A DNA stretch of 64,000 nt from Enterobacteriaceae bacterium LSJC7 (GTDB lineage: Bacteria > Pseudomonadota > Gammaproteobacteria > Enterobacterales > Enterobacteriaceae). The position numbers and the translations under genes were made by a program. Each line of letters opens with the position of its first letter. Position 1 is the stretch's first letter. The notes beneath the pieces are model-generated. The model worked only from the letters and a program-made list of their open reading frames with translations, made no database searches and was not told the origin of the DNA. This document shows, in pieces, positions 19,354-27,518 of this stretch. Location: positions 1 through 64,000 of the forward strand of contig AMFN01000011.1 in NCBI GenBank assembly GCA_000302695.1, read 5' to 3'.

Positions 19354-20373
19354 ATGAAAAGCAAGGCAACCCGCGCCACTATTAGCGACGTCGCCCGCAC
19401 GGCGAAAACCGGCAAAACCAGCGTATCGCGCTATCTCAACGGCGAACAGCACCTGCTGTCGGACGACCTGCGCGCGCGCATTGCTCATGCCATTGCTGAG
19501 TTAAATTACCACCCAAGCCAGATGGCGCGCGGCCTCAAGCGCGGACGCACACGCCTGATTGGGCTTATCATTGCCGATATCACCAACCCGTATTCCGTAC
19601 ACGTACTGAGCGGCATTGAAGCCGCCTGTCGCGAGCAGGGTTTCACGCCGCTGGTATGTAACACCAACAACGAAGTTGACCGCGAACTGCACTACCTTGA
19701 TTTGCTGCGCAGCTACCAGGTGGAAGGTATTGTGGTAAACGCCGTCGGCATGCGGGAGGATGGCCTTAACCGCCTGCAACAGTCGGCGCTGCCCATGGTA
19801 CTTATCGACCGTAAAATCCCCGACTTTGCCTGCGATGTGGTCGGTCTGGACAACGCACAGGCCACCGCCTGCGTGGCAGAGCACCTGATTGAGCAAGGTT
19901 TTGAAGCCATTTTATTTTTAAGCGAGCCGCTCGGTACGGTGAACACGCGCCGCGAGCGGCTGTACGCGTTTCACGACACGCTGGCGCGCCATCCCGGTAT
20001 TATTGCCGAAAACGGCGAAATCCCGCTGCACAACAGCGAATTGCTGGATGCCTCCTTGCGCGAGTTCCACGCCCGCCAGCGCGGTATGCGCAAGGCGGTC
20101 ATTTCAGCCAACGGCGCGCTCACGCTCCAGGTTGCCCGCTCGCTGCGCCGCCTGGGCCTTAACTGGGGCAGCGATATCGGTCTGCTGGGCTTTGACGAGC
20201 TGGAGTGGGCAGAGCTGGCGGGCGTGGGTATTTCTACCCTCAAACAACCCACCCGCGAGATTGGCCACGCCGCGGTAAGCCAGGTGATTCGCCGTATTGA
20301 AGGCTCCGATGAACCGGTGTGCGAACTGAAGTTCTCCGGCGAGCTTATCGTGCGCGGCTCCACCGCGCGCTGA
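19354..20373 (+). CDS. LacI-family regulator of the ketogluconate operon
   Basis: The 339-residue repressor has an N-terminal LacI helix-turn-helix (residues 8-32, [21 protein letters not shown]) and hinge. A periplasmic-binding-like effector domain follows ([19 protein letters not shown], then GFDELEW near the end). It lies 116 bases upstream of the kguE-like gene in the same direction. A perfect palindrome in that gap is the likely operator, as with PtxS in Pseudomonas. The effector is probably 2-ketogluconate or its phosphate, an inference from the operon content. It is divergent from bisC, separated by 193 bases with nothing else visible. Confidence 0.8.
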   Translation: MKSKATRATISDVARTAKTGKTSVSRYLNGEQHLLSDDLRARIAHAIAELNYHPSQMARGLKRGRTRLIGLIIADITNPYSVHVLSGIEAACREQGFTPLVCNTNNEVDRELHYLDLLRSYQVEGIVVNAVGMREDGLNRLQQSALPMVLIDRKIPDFACDVVGLDNAQATACVAEHLIEQGFEAILFLSEPLGTVNTRRERLYAFHDTLARHPGIIAENGEIPLHNSELLDASLREFHARQRGMRKAVISANGALTLQVARSLRRLGLNWGSDIGLLGFDELEWAELAGVGISTLKQPTREIGHAAVSQVIRRIEGSDEPVCELKFSGELIVRGSTAR

Positions 20374-20421
20374 CGATTTTCTTCGTGATGCCGATCATAA
20401 ATCGTTGCTCCATCGCTTTCG

Positions 20422-20439
20422 AATGGAACCGGTTCCATT
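20422..20439. promoter_or_regulatory. LacI-type operator palindrome before the ketogluconate operon
   Basis: AATGGAACCGGTTCCATT is an 18-base perfect palindrome with the central CCGG step typical of LacI-family operators. It lies 49 bases after the regulator gene and 50 before the first enzyme gene, overlapping the expected promoter. Confidence 0.8.
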
Positions 20440-20489
20440 TACCGTGAAATGACATTCACCGTATAGCTATTACTGCTACGGAGAGAACG

Positions 20490-21242
20490 ATGGAAAGAAA
20501 AATTATTGTCGTGACTGCCGCCTATGGCCGTGACTGCATTAGCGCGCTCGGCGGCCAGGCTGCCGTGCTGCCCGTAATTGCCGCGGCCGGGGCCGATGGC
20601 GTGGAGATCCGCCGCGAACTACTCAACAGCGCCTCAACAGATGAACTCAGCGCGCTGGCCCACGCGATAACCGCGCACCAGCTCACGGCTTGCTATTCCG
20701 CCCCCGAAGCGCTTTATCTTGACGACAGCACCCTTAATCCAGCCATTCCTGCGCTTCTGCACGAGGCCAGCCTGCTTAACGCCGACTGGCTCAAGCTGTC
20801 GCTGGGTCACTATCAGCCCACTCAACCTCAGTTCACCACGCTGCAACAGTGGCTGGCACAAAGCCAGGTGCGGCTGGTGATTGAGAACGATCAAACCGCC
20901 TTTGGCCGCCTGGCGCCCATGCAGCGCTTTGCCGCCGACAGCCGGGCGCTCAGCCTGCCGGTGCCACTCACGTTTGATATGGCCAACTGGCTGTGGGTGG
21001 ACGAGTCGCCGGAAGAGGCCGCGCAGCGCCTGGCGCCCAGCGTCGGCTATATTCACGTTAAGGCCGCCGAGGTGGGCGAGCGTGGCGTGCACGCCATAGC
21101 GCTCGACGATGCCGGGGCGCGCTGGCCCGCGCTACTCAACATGCTGCCGCCAGATGCACCACGCGGCATCGAGTTTCCGCTACAGGGATCCGACCTGACT
21201 GACGTCACGCGCCATTACGTCAACCTGCTACGCAAGGAGTAA
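20490..21242 (+). CDS. kguE: KguE-like sugar phosphate isomerase/epimerase
   Basis: The 250-residue TIM-barrel (AP-endonuclease-2-like) protein has metal-binding acidic and histidine residues. Candidate ligands occur at the ends of strands: Glu in RLVIENDQT, Asp in TFDMANW, His in YIHVKA and Glu in GIEFPLQG. Pseudomonas KguE lies in the 2-ketogluconate operon with kguK, kguT and kguD, the same set as here; its exact reaction is not settled. GGAGAGAACG precedes the ATG. It is separated by only three bases from the kinase gene. The symbol rests on context plus family. Confidence 0.7.
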   Translation: MERKIIVVTAAYGRDCISALGGQAAVLPVIAAAGADGVEIRRELLNSASTDELSALAHAITAHQLTACYSAPEALYLDDSTLNPAIPALLHEASLLNADWLKLSLGHYQPTQPQFTTLQQWLAQSQVRLVIENDQTAFGRLAPMQRFAADSRALSLPVPLTFDMANWLWVDESPEEAAQRLAPSVGYIHVKAAEVGERGVHAIALDDAGARWPALLNMLPPDAPRGIEFPLQGSDLTDVTRHYVNLLRKE

Positions 21243-21245
21243 ACC

Positions 21246-22175
21246 ATGCCAGATATCATCACAATTGGCGAAGCGATGGCGATGTTCGTCGCAAGCGAGA
21301 CCGGGGAACTTGCCGACTGCGAGCGCTTTATCAAACGGGCGGCAGGTGCAGAACTGAACGTGGCAACCGGACTGGCGCGTCTTAACCACAGCGTTGGCTG
21401 GGTCAGCCGCGTCGGTAACGACAGCTTTGGGCGCTTTATCCTCAATCAGCTTGAAAAGGAAGGCATTGACTGTCAGGGCGTGACGGTAGACGCCCGTTAT
21501 CCCACCGGCTTTCAGCTTAAATCAAAAGTGGAGGATGGAACCGATCCCATTGTGGAGTATTTCCGTAAAGGTTCGGCGGCAAGCCACCTTTCACCGGACG
21601 ATTTCTCATCACCGTACTTTCACAGCGCACGCCACCTGCACTTAACCGGCGTAGCGGCGGCGCTGTCAGACAGCTCGCTCGCCCTGCTGCACCACGCCGC
21701 CAACAGCATGAAGGCACAGGGCAAAACCATTTCTTTTGACCCCAACCTGCGCCCGGTGCTGTGGAAAAGCGAAGCCGAAATGGTGGAAAAACTCAACGCG
21801 CTGGCCACGCAAGCCGACTGGGTGCTGCCAGGCCTGAAAGAAGGCGCCATTCTCACCGGACAGCGCACGCCGGATGGCATCGCCGACTTCTGGCTTGAGC
21901 GCGGCGTGAAGGCCGTCATCATCAAAACCGGTGCCGACGGCGCCTGGTTCAAAAGCGCCAGCGGTGAAACCGGCAGCGTAGCGGCGGTCAAAGTCGATAA
22001 CGTGGTGGATACCGTGGGAGCGGGCGATGGCTTTGCGGTTGGCGTGGTCAGCGCGCTGCTGGAGGGACACTCCCTTATGTACGCGGTTCAGCGCGGCAAC
22101 CGCATCGGCGCACGCGCCATTCAGTTTACCGGCGACAGTGAAGGGCTGCCCACCCGTGCCGAACTGGGCGAATAG
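21246..22175 (+). CDS. kguK: PfkB-family ketogluconate kinase (KguK/KdgK-like)
   Basis: The 309-residue ribokinase-family sugar kinase has the ATP-site and catalytic-base motif DTVGAGDGFAVGV near residues 253-265, and the N-terminal GEAMAMF / RAAGAELNVATGLARL sugar-binding segment. In this operon it should phosphorylate 2-ketogluconate to the 6-phosphate. A 2-keto-3-deoxygluconate kinase role (KdgK) is the main alternative. The AAGGAG site lies inside the end of the upstream gene, so the two are probably coupled. Confidence 0.75.
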   Translation: MPDIITIGEAMAMFVASETGELADCERFIKRAAGAELNVATGLARLNHSVGWVSRVGNDSFGRFILNQLEKEGIDCQGVTVDARYPTGFQLKSKVEDGTDPIVEYFRKGSAASHLSPDDFSSPYFHSARHLHLTGVAAALSDSSLALLHHAANSMKAQGKTISFDPNLRPVLWKSEAEMVEKLNALATQADWVLPGLKEGAILTGQRTPDGIADFWLERGVKAVIIKTGADGAWFKSASGETGSVAAVKVDNVVDTVGAGDGFAVGVVSALLEGHSLMYAVQRGNRIGARAIQFTGDSEGLPTRAELGE

Positions 22176-22274
22176 CGGCCATCCTGCGCGTTAACAGGAT
22201 GACAACGTAAACGAGACGCGTCGGCCATACCCTACAGCTGGTACAACGCGCCACCTCGACCTGAGAGGATAACG

Positions 22275-23564
22275 ATGAAAAGCCCCACTAACGCAGCAAA
22301 ACGCTGGTTGTACATCATGCCGGTGGTGTTTATCACCTACAGCCTGGCGTACCTTGACCGTGCTAACTTCAGCTTTGCCTCTGCCGCCGGGATCAATGAC
22401 GATCTGGGCATCACAAAGGGGATCTCCTCCCTGCTCGGCGCCCTGTTCTTCCTGGGCTATTTTTTCTTCCAGATCCCCGGCGCCATTTACGCCGAACGCC
22501 GCAGCGTGCGCAAACTGATATTCATCTGCCTGATCCTGTGGGGCGGCTGTGCCTCGCTCACCGGCGTGGTGAGCAATATCCCGATGCTGGCCGCCATCCG
22601 CTTTATGCTGGGCGTGGTGGAGGCCGCCGTGATGCCCGCCATGCTGATTTACATCAGTAACTGGTTTACCAAATCAGAACGCTCGCGCGCCAATACCTTC
22701 CTCATCCTCGGCAACCCGGTCACGGTGCTGTGGATGTCGGTGGTTTCCGGTTACCTGATTCAGGCGTTTGGCTGGCGCGAAATGTTCATCATTGAGGGCG
22801 TACCGGCGGTTATCTGGGCGTTTTGCTGGTGGGTGCTGGTGAAAGATAAACCTGCACAGGTGAAATGGCTGGCTGATGACGAAAAAGCGGCGCTCCAGAC
22901 GCAGCTTGATAAAGAACAGCAGGGCATTAAGGCCGTGCGCAACTATAGTGAGGCGTTTCGCTCGCGTAACGTAGTGCTGTTATGCCTACAATATTTTGCC
23001 TGGAGCATCGGTGTGTACGGCTTTGTGCTGTGGTTACCGTCGATTATTCGCAGCGGCGGTGCCGCCGGGATGGGCATGGTGGAGGTCGGTTGGCTGTCAT
23101 CTGTACCTTACCTTGCCGCTACCATTGCCATGATTGTGGTGTCCTGGGCATCCGACAAACTGCAAAACCGCAAGCTGTTTGTCTGGCCGCTGCTGCTGAT
23201 TGGTGGGCTGGCGTTTGTCGGCTCCTGGGCCGTGGGTGCCAGCAACTTCTGGCTGTCGTATACGCTACTGGTGATTGCCGGTGCCGCGATGTACGCCCCG
23301 TACGGGCCGTTTTTTGCCATCATCCCAGAAATGCTGCCGAAGAACGTGGCTGGTGGCGCCATGGCGCTCATTAACAGCATGGGCGCGCTCGGCTCGTTCT
23401 TTGGCTCGTGGTTTGTGGGCTACCTTAACGGTGCCACCGGCAGCCCGGCTGCCTCCTACATTTTCATGGCCGTGGCCCTGTTTGCCTCGGTAGGATTAAC
23501 GCTTATCGTGAAACCGGCTGACAACCAAACCACCCTGCCGCCCGGTGCGCACAGCCACGCCTGA
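22275..23564 (+). CDS. kguT: MFS sugar-acid transporter (KguT-like, ACS family)
   Basis: The 429-residue inner-membrane protein has about twelve hydrophobic spans. It carries the anion:cation symporter (ACS) family motif YLDRANFSFASAAGINDDLGI after the first helix, as in glucarate, galactonate and ketogluconate importers. Its place between the kinase and the reductase supports uptake of 2-ketogluconate by proton symport. GAGAGGATAACG precedes the ATG. A 99-base gap separates it from the kinase gene, with no obvious terminator. Confidence 0.78.
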   Translation: MKSPTNAAKRWLYIMPVVFITYSLAYLDRANFSFASAAGINDDLGITKGISSLLGALFFLGYFFFQIPGAIYAERRSVRKLIFICLILWGGCASLTGVVSNIPMLAAIRFMLGVVEAAVMPAMLIYISNWFTKSERSRANTFLILGNPVTVLWMSVVSGYLIQAFGWREMFIIEGVPAVIWAFCWWVLVKDKPAQVKWLADDEKAALQTQLDKEQQGIKAVRNYSEAFRSRNVVLLCLQYFAWSIGVYGFVLWLPSIIRSGGAAGMGMVEVGWLSSVPYLAATIAMIVVSWASDKLQNRKLFVWPLLLIGGLAFVGSWAVGASNFWLSYTLLVIAGAAMYAPYGPFFAIIPEMLPKNVAGGAMALINSMGALGSFFGSWFVGYLNGATGSPAASYIFMAVALFASVGLTLIVKPADNQTTLPPGAHSHA

Positions 23565-23657
23565 CGTAAGCGGGGCGGTGAATGCCGCCCCGTAAGCTAT
23601 GCTCAAAGGCTCTGATTACCATCCGCACCCTGCCTGACGGACATAAGAGAACAGACA

Positions 23658-24635
23658 ATGAAAGACCATGTGATCCTGTACAAACCCCTTCCGGCCGACG
23701 ACCTGCTCACGCGCCTGGAAGCACATTTCACCGTCACCCAGGTGAACGGCCTTAGCCCCGACACCGTGGCACAGCACGCCGAAGCGTTCGCTAACGCGCA
23801 GGGCATGATTGGCTCCGGCGGCAAGGTCGATGAGGCGCTACTTGCTAAAATGCCAAAACTGCGCGCCTGCTCAACCATTTCTGCGGGTTACAACACCTTT
23901 GATGTGCAAGCGCTGACCCGGCGCGGCATTCCCCTCATGCACACGCCAGATGCGCTGACCGAAACCGTGGCCGACACCCTGATGACGCTGGTGCTGGCCA
24001 CAGCCCGTCGCGCCGTTGACGTCGCCGAGCGCGTCAAAAAGGGCGAGTGGACCGGCAGCATCACCCCGGACTGGTTCGGTACTGACGTACACCATAAAAC
24101 CATGGGTATTGTCGGCATGGGGCGCATCGGCATGGCGCTGGCGCAGCGCGCGCATCTGGGCTTTAGCATGCCGATTCTCTATAACGCCCGCCGCCAGCAC
24201 CCTGAGGCCGAAGCACGCTTTAATGCCCGCCTGTGCAGCCTGGACGACCTGCTGGCTGAAGCCGATTTTGTCTGCCTGGTTCTGCCGCTTACCGATGAAA
24301 CCCATCACCTGATTAGCCGCGCACAGCTTGCAAAAATGAAACCGACGGCGATTATTATCAACGGCGGGCGCGGACCGGTGCTGGATGAACAGGCGCTGAT
24401 TGAGGCACTTAAGGCAGGCGAAATACACGGTGCCGGACTGGACGTGTTTGAGCATGAGCCGCTGGCGGTGGACTCACCGTTGCTGGGCATGCCCAACGTA
24501 GTGGCCTTCCCGCATATCGGCTCCGCTACGGCGCAGACGCGTTACGATATGGCGGCAACGGGCGTGGAGAACCTGATTAATGCGATGAAAGGGAAGCTGG
24601 AGAAAAACTGCGTGAATCCGAAGGTGGGTGGATGA
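23658..24635 (+). CDS. ghrB: Glyoxylate/hydroxypyruvate / 2-ketogluconate reductase GhrB
   Basis: This 325-residue D-2-hydroxyacid dehydrogenase is close to E. coli GhrB (324) throughout. The NAD(P) fold motif is [12 protein letters not shown]. The catalytic triad is Arg in INGGRGPV, Glu in DVFEHEPL and His in FPHIGSAT. It reduces glyoxylate, hydroxypyruvate and 2-ketogluconate with NADPH. In E. coli the gene stands outside any sugar operon. Here it follows the ketogluconate transporter by 93 bases in the same direction, in the position of kguD, so it may be co-regulated by the LacI-type repressor. Confidence 0.92.
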   Translation: MKDHVILYKPLPADDLLTRLEAHFTVTQVNGLSPDTVAQHAEAFANAQGMIGSGGKVDEALLAKMPKLRACSTISAGYNTFDVQALTRRGIPLMHTPDALTETVADTLMTLVLATARRAVDVAERVKKGEWTGSITPDWFGTDVHHKTMGIVGMGRIGMALAQRAHLGFSMPILYNARRQHPEAEARFNARLCSLDDLLAEADFVCLVLPLTDETHHLISRAQLAKMKPTAIIINGGRGPVLDEQALIEALKAGEIHGAGLDVFEHEPLAVDSPLLGMPNVVAFPHIGSATAQTRYDMAATGVENLINAMKGKLEKNCVNPKVGG

Positions 24636-24846
24636 GGTATAAGAAATATGGCATTTAGTCGTGCGTTGCCAGTAATAGGATATTAAATTGGGATAGTCAG
24701 AAAAAAGAAAGCGTAGTGTATGCGTTTTCTTTCAACCTTCTCGATTTTCGTGCTGTCAGAGAATCTATTTCTTGCCTTTGAATTACATTTATATACTTAC
24801 AAGTCAGATATTTTCGGGAATATCATAAACCATCCCTTATTACTGA

Positions 24847-24882
24847 GGCGGCAAACCAAAATATAAAATACGGTTTGCCGCC
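24847..24882. terminator. Perfect 11-base stem-loop in the ghrB 3' gap
   Basis: GGCGGCAAACC / GGTTTGCCGCC with a 14-base AT-rich loop. It lies between convergent ghrB and the gene ending at 25021, so it may serve as a terminator for either side, although no long T-run follows. The rest of 24636-25020 (385 bases) is AT-rich and holds no gene I can support. Confidence 0.55.
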
Positions 24883-25020
24883 ATCAGAATACCCGTGTTA
24901 GTTATTATTATAAGAGAAACAGGCAGCAAAAGGCTGTAACTCCCCCCATTTTCATGGAATATAAAACACTGGCATTATTACAGGGTAAAGATTAAGGGTT
25001 ACACAATCGCCCTTGTTACA

Positions 25021-25458
25021 TTAGTTTGGAGAGCTATCACGTGTGTAAATATGAACAGTCCTTGTGTTACACCTTCCAGACGAGGCAACATGACTAAAAG
25101 TAGATGCATCGCTGGATGGCTCATAGTAATAGGATGAATAAGGATCATTTTCTGTTGCCGGGGCTGACTTGAGGCGTACCCTTATATAATATAAATGGCC
25201 ATCACTTAAGTCCTTAAAAGTAAGCAGATATGCTTGAGTCCGGCGCAGCAAACCATCAGAAGTAAGTGATGTACGATTGTCATCCGTCGCAAACCCACCA
25301 TCAATCTTACGATATCGCCTATTAATAGGATCGCTATCGCCATTCTCTGTTATTTCACAATGCTGACCATTAACAACAGCGCCAATGTCTGCTTTATAAA
25401 GCTTATAGAATGTTTCATCTAACAGCAAAATATCCTTAAATTCCTGTTCCATATTCAT
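25021..25458 (-). CDS. Unknown AT-rich protein, paralog of the upstream gene
   Basis: I do not recognise this 145-residue protein. No signal peptide or membrane span is visible, and it is rich in Tyr, Ser and Asp. It aligns with the next gene (25503-25868) along its length. Shared features are YKAxIGxVV or YKAEIGDVI, then YxKhxGxF followed by a DD pair, KSAPAT against KRAPTP, and YYYEP against YFHEP, in the same order. It carries an extra ~20-residue insert near residues 30-50. A ribosome site (AAAGGAAAT) precedes the ATG. With 44 bases between them, the pair is probably one transcript read from the promoter with 11-base palindromes at 25944-26037. Base composition is clearly AT-richer than the neighbours, suggesting transfer. 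Confidence 0.7.
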   Translation of the reverse strand: MNMEQEFKDILLLDETFYKLYKADIGAVVNGQHCEITENGDSDPINRRYRKIDGGFATDDNRTSLTSDGLLRRTQAYLLTFKDLSDGHLYYIRVRLKSAPATENDPYSSYYYEPSSDASTFSHVASSGRCNTRTVHIYTRDSSPN

Positions 25459-25502
25459 TTCCTTTTATAAAAAATAATTTTGAGTGAAATTTAAAAATAG
25501 AA

Positions 25503-25868
25503 TTAAGCTAATGAGCTGAAATCATGATAATTCGTCACGCCATTAACAGTGCGCCATAGAGAGTCAACCTCATAATTAACGATTGAACCATCAACAAACG
25601 GCTCGTGAAAATAAGTGACGGTATTTTCACTATCCGGTGTTGGCGCCCGCTTCATTTCCCATGTGGCAAAATAACTCTGAGGATAAGTAATATTAATGAC
25701 ACCCATTTTATACGACATTTTATGATGAATAAAACCGTTCTCATCAACGCTCTTATCGTCATCAGAATGAAAAGCACCGCTGACCTTCATATACTTATCA
25801 TCGATAACATCACCGATTTCCGCTTTATAAATACGGTTCAGTAACTCCAGAGGTAGAACATAAGCCAT
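25503..25868 (-). CDS. Unknown AT-rich protein, first gene of a paralogous pair
   Basis: I do not recognise this 121-residue protein. It has no signal peptide or membrane helix, so it is likely cytoplasmic. The sequence is acidic and aromatic-rich, with Gly and Asp turns (GAFHSDDDKSVDENG). It is homologous to the gene just downstream, as shown by the shared blocks YKAxIG, GxF-DD, K-APxxxxN and Y-EP. AAGGAGATTGTT lies before the ATG. A consensus -10 box TATAAT (minus strand, 25916-25921) with a poor -35 lies upstream. The first 11-base palindrome occupies the -35 region, a pattern typical of activator-dependent promoters. Confidence 0.7.
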   Translation of the reverse strand: MAYVLPLELLNRIYKAEIGDVIDDKYMKVSGAFHSDDDKSVDENGFIHHKMSYKMGVINITYPQSYFATWEMKRAPTPDSENTVTYFHEPFVDGSIVNYEVDSLWRTVNGVTNYHDFSSLA

Positions 25869-25915
25869 AACAATCTCCTTATTTATTTTAATCCCAGACC
25901 GTTACCTGGAGGTTC

Positions 25916-25954
25916 ATTATATTTAAAAGCCAGAGATTACACATGCGGTCCGCA
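25916..25954 (-). promoter_or_regulatory. Predicted activator-dependent promoter of the unknown gene pair
   Basis: On the minus strand there is a perfect TATAAT at 25921-25916 but no -35 consensus at the right distance (ATGTGT). The palindrome TGCGGTCCGCA at 25944-25954 would be centred near -40 relative to the predicted start of transcription. That position suits a class II activator. Confidence 0.45.
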
Positions 25955-26037
25955 GCAACTTTTTAATATTTAAACACAATAAATTCAATTGGTTACAAAC
26001 ATTCCTGCGGTCCGCAACTCGCTAAATGCGGACCGCA
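25944..26037. promoter_or_regulatory. Three copies of palindrome TGCGGTCCGCA (candidate operator array)
   Basis: Exact copies lie at 25944-25954 and 26006-26016, with the reverse complement TGCGGACCGCA at 26027-26037. Start-to-start distances are 62 and 21 bases, near whole helical turns. The motif is GC-rich in otherwise AT-rich DNA. Elsewhere in the window I found it only at 34370-34380, upstream of another unknown AT-rich gene. The remaining part of 25869-26437 holds no supported gene; three CAGAAGC units stand at 26341-26361. Confidence 0.6.
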
Positions 26038-26408
26038 AAGGATTATTAAAAGATAAATTGCTTATCGAGAAAAATAATTACCAACCGGTTCTCAACCAAT
26101 GAAAAATTAACAAAAAATGGCATTCTAAAAATAAAAACCCAGAGCATGAAAAATGACAGTGCTTTATCTCGCGAATATGAGAGAAATTAAATAAAAGTCA
26201 TATTTAGCGCCGAGAGGTAATACTTCGCTATATCCGCAAAGGTGTTGACGCGTCTCTTACCAACGGCCAGCAAGCAACAGGCCTGAGGTGCGTGAAAACA
26301 CCCTATGCAATTAGGTGTCGGTGCAAATAACATCGGGAATCAGAAGCCAGAAGCCAGAAGCCAGGCTACGGAAAGTGACGGAGAATACAAAAAGAGCGGG
26401 TATAAACC

Positions 26409-26430
26409 TCCCCCGCCGGACGGCGGGGGA
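26409..26430 (-). terminator. yiaF terminator hairpin
   Basis: Perfect inverted repeat TCCCCCGCCG / CGGCGGGGGA immediately after the yiaF stop, followed on the minus strand by a short T-rich run. It is a strong GC stem. Confidence 0.7.
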
Positions 26431-26437
26431 AGGAAGG

Positions 26438-27151
26438 TTACTTCAGCGAATCCATCAGCGCGCCGTAAGCCTGGTTAAAGGCCTGGTGCTGTGCCGACAA
26501 CGGTCCAATCAGGCTGTTGTACTGGCTCGCCTGCTGGCTGGTCGGGAACTGAATGCCATCGGCAACAAAGCTCACGCGCGTGCCCTGCTGTGCCACAAAA
26601 TCCCCTACCTGCACCAGCTGCTGAGTCAGGGTTTGAGCGGCCGGGATCAGCGGCTGCATGGCATTGGCCGGGCCAGTGACGGTTTTCTCATACGCCGCGT
26701 CGAACGCTTTTTTCAGGTCGTCCGGCTGCTTAAGGCTGGAGCGCGTGCTGTCAGCCTGCATTTTCGCGCTTTCAATCTGCTGGCTCAGAATGCCCAGTCC
26801 ACCGCTAATCTGGCGCAGCGGCTCGCGCTGGGTCATATAGTCCTGCGGCACGCGAATGGCGTTCACGCTGTCCACCACCGGTTTCACGCCGTTATCCAGC
26901 GCCTGGTTTAGCTGGCGAGAGAAACCATACAGAATGGCATAGTCTGAGGCAAACGGGCCAAACTGCTTCTTCTGATCTGCCGTCAGGGTGGGCAGACGTT
27001 CGCCGCTGCGCATAGCGGTGTTTTGTAAAAAGCTAATAAACGCCTTACGCTGATCGCCTTCTTTATCAAAACAGCCACTCAGGGTAACCACCACAAACAG
27101 CGCCATAAACGGCGCAAACCAGCGGGACAAGGACTTACCTGTCACCATCAT
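26438..27151 (-). CDS. yiaF: DUF3053 lipoprotein YiaF
   Basis: The 237-residue protein has a lipobox (LSGC, Cys27) after a hydrophobic signal, so it should be an envelope lipoprotein. The mature start CFDKEGDQRKAF and the whole sequence follow E. coli YiaF, whose function is unknown. The body is helical, rich in Gln and Ala, with no catalytic motif visible. GGAG five bases before the ATG at 27151 decides the start; a second ATG follows at once. In E. coli yiaF lies directly next to ghrB; here the AT-rich gene pair is inserted between them. Confidence 0.92.
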   Translation of the reverse strand: MMVTGKSLSRWFAPFMALFVVVTLSGCFDKEGDQRKAFISFLQNTAMRSGERLPTLTADQKKQFGPFASDYAILYGFSRQLNQALDNGVKPVVDSVNAIRVPQDYMTQREPLRQISGGLGILSQQIESAKMQADSTRSSLKQPDDLKKAFDAAYEKTVTGPANAMQPLIPAAQTLTQQLVQVGDFVAQQGTRVSFVADGIQFPTSQQASQYNSLIGPLSAQHQAFNQAYGALMDSLK

Positions 27152-27449
27152 TTTTACTCCTTTCAACAAGGGATGCACGGCCGTGCTTTAACGCTGACAA
27201 GAATAGTCCAACAACCTGTCGCAGGATAGACTCGATGAAGATTTTTCGTTGCCCTCAGCATGTTAACGCCGTGTTAATCCAGTCACAAAATCAGCGGATA
27301 ATCATACCGCCGGATATATCGTTAATACATTGATTCTAAGGACGTAAACCAGCGAAACCTCAGACACCACCCGCAAAGAGTACGATTATCGCACACTAAC
27401 ACACGGCGACAGGATTGCCCGCCCGTTCGCGCTCTGCTTTGATTAAAGA

Positions 27450-27479
27450 GCGATTAACGACACTTTGTGCGTTAATCGC
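27450..27479. promoter_or_regulatory. Operator-like inverted repeat before the MFS gene
   Basis: GCGATTAACG and CGTTAATCGC form perfect 10-base arms around a 10-base spacer, ending 39 bases before the transporter start. No T-run follows, which argues against a terminator. It looks like the binding site of a dimeric regulator, but no regulator gene lies beside it. The rest of 27152-27449 shows only AT-rich promoter-like sequence. Confidence 0.6.
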
Positions 27480-27518
27480 ACAATATCACCGCAACCGCAC
27501 CACAGCAGGAACGGCCCG

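Noticed and set aside
26341-26361. Three CAGAAGC units as a possible CRISPR or variable repeat
   Set aside because: Too short, with no spacers; no CRISPR array or cas gene was seen anywhere in the window.
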